The notes: a model not told the origin generated them from the sequence alone. 64,000 nucleotides of DNA from Pseudomonas syringae (GCF_023278085.1 NZ_CP066265.1:5032501-5096500), one strand, 5' to 3'; counted from the first letter of the stretch, positions 21,759 to 30,408 are shown. Numbers and translations: made by a program.

Positions 21759-22421
21759 ATGCTCCAGAATTTCTTGAACGAATTCGGCTACTTTGCCCTC
21801 TTCCTCGGCACCTTTTTTGAAGGCGAGACCATTCTGGTTCTTGCCGGATTCCTGGCGTTTCGTGGGTACATGGACCTCAACATCGTCATCATCGTCGCCT
21901 TTTTCGGCAGCTATGCGGGTGACCAGTTGTGGTATTTCATGGGGCGCAAACACGGTCGCAAGCTCCTGGCGCGCAAGCCTCGCTGGCAACTCATGGGCGA
22001 CAAGGCCCTCAGGCTGGTGCGCAAGCATCCGGACATCTGGGTACTCGGCTTCCGCTTCGTCTATGGCTTGAGAACCGTCATGCCAGTGGCCATCGGCCTG
22101 TCCGGCTATCCACCCGGGCGCTACTTGCTGCTTAACGGCATCGGCGCTGCGGTCTGGGCCGCAGCACTGGGTTCGGCGGCCTACCATTTCGGCGCAATCC
22201 TTGAAGGCCTGCTGGGCAATATCAAGAAATACGAGCTGTGGGTGCTGGGCGCGCTCATTCTGCTTGGCCTGTGCCTGTGGATACGCAGGCGCTTCAAGAA
22301 TGCGCGTATCGCTCGTGAAGCACGCGAAGAAAAGGATCGCTACTGCGCCTCGGCAGCGGCTTCCGATCTGGATGAGCCGATTGCAGTGCCTGTCGACCCA
22401 GCCAAAAAGTCCGACGAATAA
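21759..22421 (+). CDS. DedA family inner-membrane protein
   Basis: This 220-residue protein has four to five membrane segments and the DedA signatures GTFFEGETILVLAGFLA near the N-terminus and GFRFVYGLRTVMPVAIGLSG in the middle, including the conserved acidic and arginine residues. DedA proteins act in lipid-carrier or phospholipid scrambling and in maintaining the proton motive force. The C-terminal 45 residues are basic and cytoplasmic. It is divergent from hemB and stands alone before the SOS-box gene. Precise substrate is unknown. Confidence 0.9.
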   Translation: MLQNFLNEFGYFALFLGTFFEGETILVLAGFLAFRGYMDLNIVIIVAFFGSYAGDQLWYFMGRKHGRKLLARKPRWQLMGDKALRLVRKHPDIWVLGFRFVYGLRTVMPVAIGLSGYPPGRYLLLNGIGAAVWAAALGSAAYHFGAILEGLLGNIKKYELWVLGALILLGLCLWIRRRFKNARIAREAREEKDRYCASAAASDLDEPIAVPVDPAKKSDE

Positions 22422-22551
22422 ACCTGCCCTGACAGGCATCCGGGTGAAGGCATCGCGCCTCACCCGGCAGCAGCATCCTCGCCGTCTCGTCTCCCCGTAC
22501 CGCCGGTCAGGCACCTGACAGTTTGCAGGCCGCATTGAGCGACGCATGGTG

Positions 22552-22571
22552 TACTGTACAAATAAACAGTA
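22552..22571. promoter_or_regulatory. LexA (SOS) box
   Basis: The 20-mer has perfect arms TACTGT and ACAGTA separated by 8 AT-rich bases, matching the gammaproteobacterial LexA consensus CTGT-N8-ACAG with both flanking pairs. It ends 15 bp before the radical SAM start, so LexA bound here should block transcription of that gene. Confidence 0.92.
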
Positions 22572-22586
22572 TACGAGTGCATCCAC

Positions 22587-23645
22587 ATGTCCAGCCCTTC
22601 CCAGATTCGCGGCCGCGGTACTGCCAGCAATCCGCACAATCGCTTCGCGCCCAGCCAGTCTGTCGCAGAAGATGACGGCTGGTATCAGGAAGCCCCGCTG
22701 ACGCAGGGCACTCAGGTCACCCATGAGACGGCCAAGAGCATCATTACCCGCAACAGCTCGCCGGACATCCCCTTTGATCGGTCGATCAACCCTTATCGCG
22801 GTTGTGAGCATGGCTGCATCTATTGTTTCGCCAGGCCCAGCCACGCCTACTGGGACATGTCGCCGGGACTGGATTTCGAGACAAAACTGATCGCCAAGAC
22901 CAACGCAGCGGCGCTGCTGGAGCAGCAGCTTTCGAAACCGGGCTACCGCTGCGCGCCGGTCACGCTGGGGGCCAACACCGATCCTTATCAGCCGATCGAA
23001 CGTGAATACCGGATCACCCGTGCCACGCTCGAGGTGCTGCTGCGCTATCGTCACCCGGTGAGCATCATTACCAAAGGCTCATTGATCCTGCGTGACCTGG
23101 ATCTGCTCGCGGAAATGGCGAAATTGCGCTTGGTATCGGTGTACATCAGCCTGACCACACTCGATGACGAACTCAAGTGCATCCTTGAGCCGAGGGCTGC
23201 AGCCCCCAAGGCTCGCTTGCGGGCGATTCGGGTATTGCGTAATGCGGGTGTGCCGGTCGGCGTGCTGTGCGCGCCAATGATCCCGATGATCAATGACCAC
23301 GAACTGGAAGCGCTGCTCAGCGAAGCAAAAGCCGCAGGGGCGTTGAGCGCCAGTTACGTGATGCTGCGTCTGCCGCTGGAGGTCGCGCCGCTGTTCGAAG
23401 AGTGGTTGAAGACGCATTACCCGCAACGCGCCGAGCATGTGCTGAGCCTGATTCGGCAGAGCCGTGGTGGTGCGCTTTATGACAGCCAGTTCGGTTCGCG
23501 TATGCGTGGCGAAGGCCCGTTTGCCGACCTGCTGGCACAACGCTACGCTATTGCGGTCAAACGACTGGGTTTGAATCGACGCGAGTCTTTCAAACTGGAT
23601 TGCGAGGCCTTTTGTCGCCCCGGAGGGCAAATGTCGTTGCTGTGA
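22587..23645 (+). CDS. SOS-box radical SAM protein (PA0069/Rv2578c family)
   Basis: This 352-residue radical SAM protein has the cluster motif CEHGCIYCFARPSH near residue 72, with the C-x3-C-x2-C spacing. NPYRGCEHGC and LGANTDPYQPIE are family hallmarks of the SplB-like branch, which also contains spore photoproduct lyase. The substrate of this branch is not established. A perfect LexA box lies 15 bp before the start, placing it in the SOS regulon; I recall the P. aeruginosa homologue PA0069 listed as LexA-controlled. A DNA-lesion or nucleotide repair role is therefore an inference. No signal peptide or membrane segment is seen. Confidence 0.9.
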   Translation: MSSPSQIRGRGTASNPHNRFAPSQSVAEDDGWYQEAPLTQGTQVTHETAKSIITRNSSPDIPFDRSINPYRGCEHGCIYCFARPSHAYWDMSPGLDFETKLIAKTNAAALLEQQLSKPGYRCAPVTLGANTDPYQPIEREYRITRATLEVLLRYRHPVSIITKGSLILRDLDLLAEMAKLRLVSVYISLTTLDDELKCILEPRAAAPKARLRAIRVLRNAGVPVGVLCAPMIPMINDHELEALLSEAKAAGALSASYVMLRLPLEVAPLFEEWLKTHYPQRAEHVLSLIRQSRGGALYDSQFGSRMRGEGPFADLLAQRYAIAVKRLGLNRRESFKLDCEAFCRPGGQMSLL

Positions 23646-23768
23646 CGAACTTGGTACTATCGTGCAAACCCGCATTCCAGAGCCATCGCATTCAGTTTCA
23701 CTTAAGCTTGGGCAATTAGTCTGTAACTCTGAGTGTCACCAGCGATATAGCGCTCAAGGGATTTGTTC

Positions 23769-23791
23769 GTGATTCCTGTTGCAGGAATCAC
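23769..23791. other. perfect hairpin in the carbonic anhydrase leader
   Basis: GTGATTCCTG (23769-23778) pairs perfectly with CAGGAATCAC (23782-23791) around a TTG loop. It lies 61 bp before the carbonic anhydrase start. No T run follows, so it is not an ordinary terminator; a leader structure or protein-binding dyad is possible. Confidence 0.5.
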
Positions 23792-23852
23792 ATCCGGCTC
23801 TGGTTAAACAGGCATGAGAAATCCACATCAATCCGTCAGAGAGGATGAACAG

Positions 23853-24593
23853 ATGAGAGACACGGACAACCAGCATTCGGCTAGGTCGGACAGCAATGAC
23901 AGCCATTTGAGTAGCGCCGACGTAGCGTTGAAGCAGATCGTCGATGGCTTTGTACATTTTCGTAATGAGGTCTTCCCGCAGCAGGAAGAGCTGTTCAAGA
24001 AACTGGCGAATGCCCAGTCGCCACGGGCCATGTTCATCACTTGTGCCGACTCGCGCATCGTGCCTGAACTGATCACCCAGAGCTCACCCGGCGACCTGTT
24101 CGTCACGCGTAACGTGGGCAACGTTGTTCCGCCGTATGGCCAGATGAACGGTGGCGTGTCCACCGCACTGGAATACGCAGTGGTTGCGCTGGGTGTACAG
24201 CACATTATCGTTTGCGGCCACTCCGATTGTGGCGCCATGCGAGCCGTGCTCAACCCGGACAGCCTGGACAAGATGCCGACGGTCAAAGCCTGGCTGCGTC
24301 ATGCCGAAGTCGCCCGCACCGTGGTCGAGCAAAACTGCAATTGCACCGGCGAGCTGGAAACCATGCAGGTCCTGACTCAGGAAAACGTGATTTCCCAGCT
24401 GCAACACTTGCGCACCCACCCTTCGGTTGCCGCGAAGATGGCCAGCGGTCAGCTGTTCATTCACGGCTGGGTCTACAGCATCGAGACCAGCGAAATTCTG
24501 GCCTATGACGCTGAACGTGACAGCTTCGTGCCGCTCGATGGCAAGGGTCCGACACCAATGGCTTCCCCGAAAGCACGCTTTTCAGTCGATTGA
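23853..24593 (+). CDS. beta-class carbonic anhydrase
   Basis: This 246-residue zinc enzyme interconverts CO2 and bicarbonate. Beta-class zinc ligands are visible as CADSR (Cys, with the Asp/Arg pair) near residue 64, and as H and C in VCGHSDCGAM near residue 125. FVTRNVGNVVPPYG is also conserved. The first 20 residues are polar and variable. GAGAGGA at about 23839-23845 supports ATG 23853 over the in-frame ATG at 23814. It is followed after 104 bp by a SulP transporter on the same strand, suggesting a bicarbonate uptake and hydration module. Confidence 0.93.
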   Translation: MRDTDNQHSARSDSNDSHLSSADVALKQIVDGFVHFRNEVFPQQEELFKKLANAQSPRAMFITCADSRIVPELITQSSPGDLFVTRNVGNVVPPYGQMNGGVSTALEYAVVALGVQHIIVCGHSDCGAMRAVLNPDSLDKMPTVKAWLRHAEVARTVVEQNCNCTGELETMQVLTQENVISQLQHLRTHPSVAAKMASGQLFIHGWVYSIETSEILAYDAERDSFVPLDGKGPTPMASPKARFSVD

Positions 24594-24697
24594 TAGTCGT
24601 CTCGACTGACGGCAAGCCCTTCCTAATCAGATGATGGCGGTTGCGCAGGATGCGCGCCGCCCGTCTTGCCTCGCCTGAAGAATTGCGGAGAAGCGCC

Positions 24698-26230
24698 ATG
24701 GGAATCACCCAATTGAAATCCGTTTTACCACGGGAGCTGCTGGCTTCCGTGGTCGTGTTCCTGGTCGCCCTGCCCCTCTGCATGGGTATTGCGATTGCGT
24801 CTGGCATGCCTCCGGCCAAAGGTCTGATCACCGGCATCATCGGCGGCCTGGTGGTCGGCTGGATAGCCGGTTCGCCATTGCAGGTCAGCGGCCCGGCCGC
24901 AGGTCTGGCAGTGCTGGTGTTTGAAGTCGTTCGCGAGCATGGCATGGCGATGCTCGGCCCGATCCTGCTGCTGGCAGGGCTGCTTCAGCTGCTGGCCGGT
25001 CGCTTCAAGCTCGGCTGCTGGTTCCGGGTAACGGCGCCGGCGGTGGTCTACGGCATGCTGGCGGGTATTGGCGTGCTGATTGTGCTTTCCCAGGCGCATG
25101 TGATGTTCGACAGCGGGCCCAAACCCTCCGGGCTGGACAACCTGATCGGCTTCCCCTCCACACTGATTCAGGCGATCGGGCCAGGCACCGGCATGCAAGC
25201 CGGTATGCTCGGTCTGGGCACCATGCTGATCATGTGGGGGTGGGAGAAACTTCGCCCTCAATCGCTGCGTTTCGTACCTGGCGCGCTGCTGGGTGTAGGT
25301 ATTGCTACCGGTATCAGCCTGTTTCTGGCCTTGCAGGTCAAACGCGTGCAAGTGCCGGACAATCTGGCCGACGCCATCGACTGGCTGCGTCCGGCAGACC
25401 TGATGAACCTGGCTGACCCGGCGATTCTGGTGGCTGCCATCGTTGTGGCGTTTATTGCCAGCGCTGAAACGCTGCTTTCCGCGTCGGCGGTAGACCGTAT
25501 GCACAGCGGCGAACGTTCGGACTTCGACAAGGAGCTGAGTGCTCAAGGCGTGGGCAACATGCTCTGCGGCCTGCTCGGTGCGTTGCCGATGACTGGCGTT
25601 ATCGTGCGCAGCTCGGCCAATGTTCAGGCCGGTGCCAAAACCCGCTTCTCGACGATCTTCCACGGCCTGTGGCTGCTGGCTTTTGTCTTGCTGCTGTCGA
25701 GCGTGCTGCAAAGCATTCCGGTCGCAAGCCTGGCGGGCGTGCTGGTCTATACCGGTCTGAAACTGGTCGATCTCAAGGCGTTTCGTGGTCTGGGCCGTTA
25801 TGGCCGGATGCCGATGTTCACCTACGCGGCCACCGCCGTGGCGATCATCTTCACCGACCTGCTGACCGGTGTACTGGTGGGCTTCGGCATGACGCTGGTC
25901 AAGCTGGCGTTCAAGGCTTCGCGTCTCAAGATCAATGTGGTCGAGCTGGCGGGCGAGAAAGAGTACGAACTGCGCCTGGTCGGTGCTGCGACTTTCCTCA
26001 AGGTGCCGGCGCTGACTCAGGCACTGGGCACCATTCCACAAGGCAGCACGGTGCATGTGCCGTTGGGCAACCTGTCCTACATCGACCATTCCTGTCTGGA
26101 GCTGCTGGAAGAGTGGGGGCGCTCCAACGCTGCCCACGGAACCCGGCTGATCATCGAGCCGCGCGGTTTGAAGCGTCGTCTCGAAGGGCGGGTCTACACG
26201 ACAACGGGCATAGGTTCAGGCGCAACCTGA
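24698..26230 (+). CDS. SulP family anion transporter with STAS domain
   Basis: This 510-residue inner-membrane transporter opens with the SulP signature LPRELLASVVVFLVALPLCMGIAIASG, including its first helix. It has about eleven membrane segments, the family loop TGVIVRSSANVQAGAKTR, and a C-terminal STAS domain (LGNLSYIDHSCLELLEEWG, residues about 430-500). Linkage to a beta carbonic anhydrase points to bicarbonate as substrate, as in BicA-type SulP proteins, but sulfate or another anion cannot be excluded from sequence. GGAGA at about 24687-24691 sets the start at ATG 24698. Confidence 0.9.
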   Translation: MGITQLKSVLPRELLASVVVFLVALPLCMGIAIASGMPPAKGLITGIIGGLVVGWIAGSPLQVSGPAAGLAVLVFEVVREHGMAMLGPILLLAGLLQLLAGRFKLGCWFRVTAPAVVYGMLAGIGVLIVLSQAHVMFDSGPKPSGLDNLIGFPSTLIQAIGPGTGMQAGMLGLGTMLIMWGWEKLRPQSLRFVPGALLGVGIATGISLFLALQVKRVQVPDNLADAIDWLRPADLMNLADPAILVAAIVVAFIASAETLLSASAVDRMHSGERSDFDKELSAQGVGNMLCGLLGALPMTGVIVRSSANVQAGAKTRFSTIFHGLWLLAFVLLLSSVLQSIPVASLAGVLVYTGLKLVDLKAFRGLGRYGRMPMFTYAATAVAIIFTDLLTGVLVGFGMTLVKLAFKASRLKINVVELAGEKEYELRLVGAATFLKVPALTQALGTIPQGSTVHVPLGNLSYIDHSCLELLEEWGRSNAAHGTRLIIEPRGLKRRLEGRVYTTTGIGSGAT

Positions 26231-26335
26231 CAGTTGCAGCCTCGCAGTGGTGGGGTCGGATGGGTCTTCGCGAAGCAGCGGAGTGTCATCCGGCTCCTTC
26301 CCTTGCTGGCGAAGACATTGAATCGGGCAGTCGGG

Positions 26336-26986
26336 TCAGACAGCGGAACGTTCCAGTTCCAGACCCACGCCCAGTTGACGTGACAGACATGGCCAGCGCT
26401 TCCAGGCCGCCCCCGTGTCAGGACTGCTCAGCTTCTCTCGGTAAACCTCGACCGAATCCAGCGCAAAGCTCTCGTCATCCAGCAGTTGATCGACCGCATG
26501 ATGCACCGCTGCGTCCAGCTCATTGGCAAATTGCTCACCGATCAACTGATGGGCGATCACGCTGGCAACGGTGGTATTTGACGGAATCAGCGGCTGACCA
26601 AAATGCTTGATGTACAGGTCATTCACTTCCTCGACCAGCCTGTGCGCCAGATAAGCCTCGTCCAGCAAGCTCTCCAGCCCTTCGTGGCCGTCCATGATTG
26701 CAGGTGGAACGGCGAAAAAGTGCTCGGCAATCTTTAACACCGGTTTTATCTGCCCCTCAATCCCTGCCTCGACGGCCACCTCATGGGCAGCATCCAGCAG
26801 GTCAGGCACCAGATCGATATAAGCGGTAACGAAACGCGTCAGTACGTCTTTTGCATCGACATCCGGCAAGTGGATGGCGGGGTGCAGGTGCGGCAGCTTC
26901 TGTTCCAGTTGTTGCAGCAGGTGGCCGGTTTCGGCCTCATGTTGATGGGCTCGTTGTATCTGCTCGCGCAACGCGGCGGTGTTCAT
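26336..26986 (-). CDS. conserved Pseudomonas protein of unknown function
   Basis: This 216-residue soluble protein has no signal peptide. It is predicted all-helical, rich in Ala, Glu and His, with a Gln/His-rich first 30 residues and segments TAYIDLVPDLLDAAHEVAVEAG and IAHQLIGEQFANELDAAVHHAV. I do not recognise a domain. ATG 26986 is chosen with AGGAG 11 nt upstream; a GTG four codons earlier overlaps that site and is unlikely. Upstream in the same neighbourhood are carbonic anhydrase and SulP (convergent), the same neighbours as in P. aeruginosa as far as I recall, so it is a conserved core gene. Confidence 0.75.
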   Translation of the reverse strand: MNTAALREQIQRAHQHEAETGHLLQQLEQKLPHLHPAIHLPDVDAKDVLTRFVTAYIDLVPDLLDAAHEVAVEAGIEGQIKPVLKIAEHFFAVPPAIMDGHEGLESLLDEAYLAHRLVEEVNDLYIKHFGQPLIPSNTTVASVIAHQLIGEQFANELDAAVHHAVDQLLDDESFALDSVEVYREKLSSPDTGAAWKRWPCLSRQLGVGLELERSAV

Positions 26987-27274
26987 GGCGGTGAGCACTC
27001 CTGAGGGCAGTAAACCCCGTGGTTTGTTTAGGGAAATTCATACGTTAGCTGGCTTAACTAAATAGCTAAGACGCTTTTGTCATAACCGATTCATATTTAT
27101 ATGCATTGGCTATATCAGGTATCTGTTTGCTCATTTTCTGACCTTGTCGCGGTGATTGGCAGGCAATAACGGCTGACAGGAACGTGCGAAGGACCTCGCC
27201 TTTGCATAAGCAGACTACTCTGATGCCGAACAGACCCTTCACGGCACGCTGCCAGACGTAAAAGTGAGCCATCC

Positions 27275-27799
27275 ATGACCCACCAGCCCGCTCCGCCCAG
27301 GCGGCCCGTTATCCGTTTACTGCTCCTGCTTGCCTTTATGTTCGCCTGCGGATTCGCGCTGGCACCGATCAAGGAACTGCTGAGCTGGGCGGTGAATGGA
27401 CACAGCACTCCCGGCGATGCTTACGAGCAGGCGCAACAGGTTGATACGTCGCGTGAGATCGAGGTGCAGTTCACATCCAGCAATGCAGCGGGCATGGTCT
27501 GGGCGTTCTACCCCCGCGCCGGCCAGATGAACGTGCATCCCGGTGCGATCAACGAGATGATCTTCATCGCGCAGAATCCGACCGACAAGCCGATGAAAGC
27601 CCAGGCCGTACCGGGGATTTCACCGGGGAAGGCCGCGTCCTGGTTTCACAAGACCGAATGTTTCTGCTTCACCCAGCAGACGCTGCAGCCGGGTGAACGT
27701 ATCGAGATGCCGGTGCGCTTCATCGTGGATCGCGACCTTCCCGAAGACGTCACCCACCTGACACTGGCGTACACCCTGTTTGATGTTACGCAGCGCTAG
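27275..27799 (+). CDS. ctaG: cytochrome c oxidase assembly protein CtaG/Cox11
   Basis: This 174-residue protein delivers copper to the CuB site of aa3-type oxidases. An N-terminal membrane anchor (about residues 13-32) is followed by a periplasmic beta domain with the copper-binding CFCFTQQTLQPGE near residue 129 and MPVRFIVDRDLP. The length is normal. In P. aeruginosa this gene sits inside the aa3 oxidase cluster between coxA and coxC, from memory. Here no cox subunit gene lies on either side: only a 288-bp gap upstream and a Sco gene downstream. It is thus an orphan chaperone; its target may be elsewhere or lost. Confidence 0.93.
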   Translation: MTHQPAPPRRPVIRLLLLLAFMFACGFALAPIKELLSWAVNGHSTPGDAYEQAQQVDTSREIEVQFTSSNAAGMVWAFYPRAGQMNVHPGAINEMIFIAQNPTDKPMKAQAVPGISPGKAASWFHKTECFCFTQQTLQPGERIEMPVRFIVDRDLPEDVTHLTLAYTLFDVTQR

Positions 27800-27853
27800 G
27801 CCTCGTCGTTGATATGGGACATCATTGCCAAACCCTACCCTCGCATTGAAACC

Positions 27854-28486
27854 ATGACCCGAATCCAGAAAACCGTTTTCATCGCCGCCGGCATTGTGGC
27901 GCTCTTGCTTGGCCTGATCACCAGCCAGTTGCTGTTCAAACACGGGACGCAAGATCAGGCTGCGCTCAATGACGCGGGCATCATCCTGTTGCCGCAAAGC
28001 CGCGCCCTGCCTGCATTGAGCATGATTGACCAGAACGGCGAGGCGCTGGCCCTCGACGGACTCAAGCACCAATGGACGTTGATGTTCTTTGGTTACACCT
28101 TCTGCCCGGACATCTGCCCTACGACGCTGGCGCAGATAAAGCAGATCAGAAGCGAGCTGCCCAAAGACGCAGCCGAGCGGATGCGCGTGGTGCTGGTCAG
28201 CGTTGACCCCAACCGCGACACGCCGCAGCAGCTCAAACAGTACCTGGGGTATTTCGACAAAACCTTCATCGGCCTGACCGCCCCCGTGCCTGAACTGCAG
28301 AAACTGGCCAGCGCAGTCAGCATCCCGTTCATTCCGGCCGACACCAGCAAACCGAACTACTTCGTCGACCACAGCGGCAACCTGGCCCTGATCGGCCCGG
28401 ACGGCACCCAGCGAGGCTTCATCCGCGCCCCGCTGAACAACCAGAAACTGGTCAGGCAGCTACCGGGATTGCTGGAGAGGGATTAG
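27854..28486 (+). CDS. SCO1/SenC family copper chaperone
   Basis: This 210-residue thioredoxin-fold protein matures the CuA site of oxidases or acts in periplasmic redox. After a membrane anchor (residues about 5-23), the copper/thiol motif FCPDICPTTL and the third ligand His in YFVDHSGNLALIG are present. ATG 27854 begins MTRIQKTVF; the open frame from 27809 has no better signal. It lies 54 bp after ctaG on the same strand, so the two assembly factors remain paired although the oxidase genes are absent. Repeats occupy the DNA after its stop. Confidence 0.9.
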   Translation: MTRIQKTVFIAAGIVALLLGLITSQLLFKHGTQDQAALNDAGIILLPQSRALPALSMIDQNGEALALDGLKHQWTLMFFGYTFCPDICPTTLAQIKQIRSELPKDAAERMRVVLVSVDPNRDTPQQLKQYLGYFDKTFIGLTAPVPELQKLASAVSIPFIPADTSKPNYFVDHSGNLALIGPDGTQRGFIRAPLNNQKLVRQLPGLLERD

Positions 28487-28522
28487 GGCCCATCAGATTC
28501 CTGTGACCACCAACCACGAAAT

Positions 28523-28547
28523 GCAGGAGCGAACTTGTTCGCGAAGG
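28523..28547. repeat. REP-like element
   Basis: The sequence has GGAGCGAACTTGTTCGCGAAGG, a close match to the REP palindrome of fluorescent pseudomonads (GGAGCGAGCTTGCTCGCGAA type). It is a single copy downstream of the Sco gene, next to the different palindromic array that follows. Confidence 0.75.
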
Positions 28548-28580
28548 CGGTAGTCCAGGCGCAGCAGATGCACCGAGTAT

Positions 28581-28893
28581 TGGGCTATCGTTCCGCACGC
28601 TCCAGCGTGGGAATGCAGCTCTCGACGCTCTGCGTCGCCTGAGGACGCAGAGCGTCCTGAAGGGCGCTACCACGCAGAGCGTGGGAGCGATAGGGGGCAT
28701 GTCCACACACTTATCGTTCCGCACGCTCCTGCGTGGGAACGCATTTCTCGACGCTCCGCGTCGCCTGAGGACGCAGAGCGTCCTGAAGGGCGCTACCACG
28801 CAGAGCGTGGGAGCGATAGGGGGTATGTCCACACACTTATCGTTCCGCACGCTCCTGCGTGGGAACGCATTTCTCGACGCTCCGCGTCGCAAA
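28581..28893. repeat. palindromic repeat array with 126-bp period (copy B)
   Basis: ATCGTTCCGCACGCTC occurs at 28587, 28713 and 28839, an exact 126-bp period giving about 2.4 tandem units. Each unit contains three palindromes built on the same core: GCACGCTCCNGCGTGGGA, CGACGCTCCGCGTCG and GGACGCAGAGCGTCC. The array with the REP fills the 422 bp between the convergent Sco and metQ genes. Long open frames across it on both strands are an effect of the period being divisible by three and are not genes. Confidence 0.92.
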
Positions 28894-28908
28894 AGCAGCG
28901 TGATCAGG

Positions 28909-29682
28909 TCAGAACGCAGGCACCACAGCGCCTTTGTATTTCTCGGCCAGGAAGGTTTTCACTTCCGGGCTTTGCAGCGCTGCGACCAGCTTTTTCATGG
29001 CGTCCGAATCCTTGTTGTCCGGGCGGGCAACCAGGATGTTCGCATAGGGCGAATCAGGACCTTCGATGATCAGCGCGTCTTTGGTTGGATCAAGCTTGGC
29101 GCTAAGGGCATAGTTGGTGTTGATCAATGCCAGGTCGACCTGAGTCAGCACGCGTGGCAGCGTGGCGGCTTCCAGCTCGCGGAACTTCAGGTTTTTCGGG
29201 TTGTTGATCACGTCCGAAGGCTTCGACAGGATGTTGGTCGGGTCAGCCAGCGTAATCAGACCCGCCTTCTGCAGCAGCAACAGGGCACGGCCTTCGTTGG
29301 TCGCGTCATTCGGCAACGCGACGTTGGCGCCATACGGCAGCTCTGCCAGGGTCTTGGTTTTGTCCGAGTATGCGCCGAACGGCTCTACGTGGACCTTGGC
29401 CACGGCCACCAGATCAGTGCCCTTGCCCTTGTTGTACTCATCCAGGTACGGCTGATGCTGGAAGAAATTTGCGTCCATTCGCTTCTGGGCGACCTGGGCG
29501 TTCGGCTGAATATAGTCATTGAACACCTTGATGTTCAGGTCTACGCCTTCTTTGGCCAGGGTCGGTTTGACGAACTCGAGGATCTCGGCGTGCGGTACGG
29601 CAGAGGCCGCGACGGTCAGGGTTTCGTTGGCCTGCGCGGACAGCGCGGTCACAGCGGCAAATATGGCCAATAGCTTTTTCAT
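28909..29682 (-). CDS. metQ: methionine ABC transporter substrate-binding protein MetQ-like
   Basis: This 257-residue NlpA/MetQ-family protein binds D/L-methionine in the periplasm. The signal sequence MKKLLAIFAAVTALSAQA precedes NETLTVAASAVPHAEILEFVKP; no lipobox Cys is present, so it may be soluble and not a lipoprotein. The family segment RMDANFFQHQPYLDEYN is clear. AAGGAG 8 nt upstream supports ATG 29682. It is the last gene of metN-metI-metQ, 51 bp after metI. Repeats begin just beyond its stop. Confidence 0.92.
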   Translation of the reverse strand: MKKLLAIFAAVTALSAQANETLTVAASAVPHAEILEFVKPTLAKEGVDLNIKVFNDYIQPNAQVAQKRMDANFFQHQPYLDEYNKGKGTDLVAVAKVHVEPFGAYSDKTKTLAELPYGANVALPNDATNEGRALLLLQKAGLITLADPTNILSKPSDVINNPKNLKFRELEAATLPRVLTQVDLALINTNYALSAKLDPTKDALIIEGPDSPYANILVARPDNKDSDAMKKLVAALQSPEVKTFLAEKYKGAVVPAF

Positions 29683-29733
29683 GCAACAACTCCTTATGGC
29701 CCGCCAGTGGCGGGCCGATGCCTGCTGATTCAA

Positions 29734-30408
29734 TCAACGATGAGTGAAATGCGCGACCAGTCTGTCGCCGATGGTCTGGAGTATCTGCACCAGCACCAGC
29801 AACAATACGACCGTCACAAACATCACATCGTTCTGGAAACGCTGATAACCATAACGAATCGCCAGATCGCCCAGCCCGCCAGCACCTACCGCACCGGCCA
29901 TGGCCGTGAACGACACCAGCGCAATCGCCGTCACGGTGATCGCCGCCAGAATGCCAGGGCGTGCTTCCGGCAGCAGCGCCTTGATGATGATCTGCCGGGT
30001 AGTGGCACCCATGGCCTGTGTGGCTTCGATGATGCCGCGATCTACCTCACGCAGAGCAGTCTCTACCAGACGGGCAAAGAACGGCGTGGCGCCGGCGATC
30101 AGTGGCGGCAAGGTGCCAAGAATCCCCAGCGACGTGCCGGTGATGATTTCGGTCAGCGGCATCATCACGATCAGCAAAATGATGAACGGCAGCGCGCGCA
30201 GCATGTTCACAATCAGCCCGACCGTGGCATATACCTGCTTGTGCTCCAGCAATTGACGCGGCGAGGTCAGAAACATCAGCACGCCCAGCGGCAGGCCGAA
30301 CAGGATGGTAAAGCCCAGCGAAACACTGAGCATGATCAGCGTGTCGCCTGTGGCCACCCAGATTTCGTACCAGTCGACGTTGGCGAACAGGTTCAGAAAA
30401 GCGTCCAT
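29734..30408 (-). CDS. metI: methionine ABC transporter permease MetI
   Basis: This 224-residue inner-membrane permease has five membrane segments. It carries the EAA-type loop EATQAMGATTRQIIIKALLPEA near residues 130-151 and the MetI-typical AGAVGAGGLGDLAIRYGYQRF near the C-terminus. Its ATG overlaps the metN stop by one base (TGATG). It forms the methionine channel with MetN and MetQ. Confidence 0.94.
   Translation of the reverse strand: MDAFLNLFANVDWYEIWVATGDTLIMLSVSLGFTILFGLPLGVLMFLTSPRQLLEHKQVYATVGLIVNMLRALPFIILLIVMMPLTEIITGTSLGILGTLPPLIAGATPFFARLVETALREVDRGIIEATQAMGATTRQIIIKALLPEARPGILAAITVTAIALVSFTAMAGAVGAGGLGDLAIRYGYQRFQNDVMFVTVVLLLVLVQILQTIGDRLVAHFTHR

Noticed and set aside
24725..26137. 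470-residue minus-strand open frame opposite the SulP gene
   Set aside because: It is His/Gln-rich shadow sequence; SulP motifs on the plus strand are definite.
26255..26310. possible degenerate REP after the SulP gene
   Set aside because: Only partial similarity to the REP core and no clean palindrome.
28452..28892. open frame across the 126-bp tandem repeat with repeated protein segments
   Set aside because: The protein repeat is only the DNA repeat read in frame; there is no start signal or domain.
28581..28893. possible CRISPR array
   Set aside because: The repeats are long, palindromic and tandem without unique spacers, and no cas genes are present.
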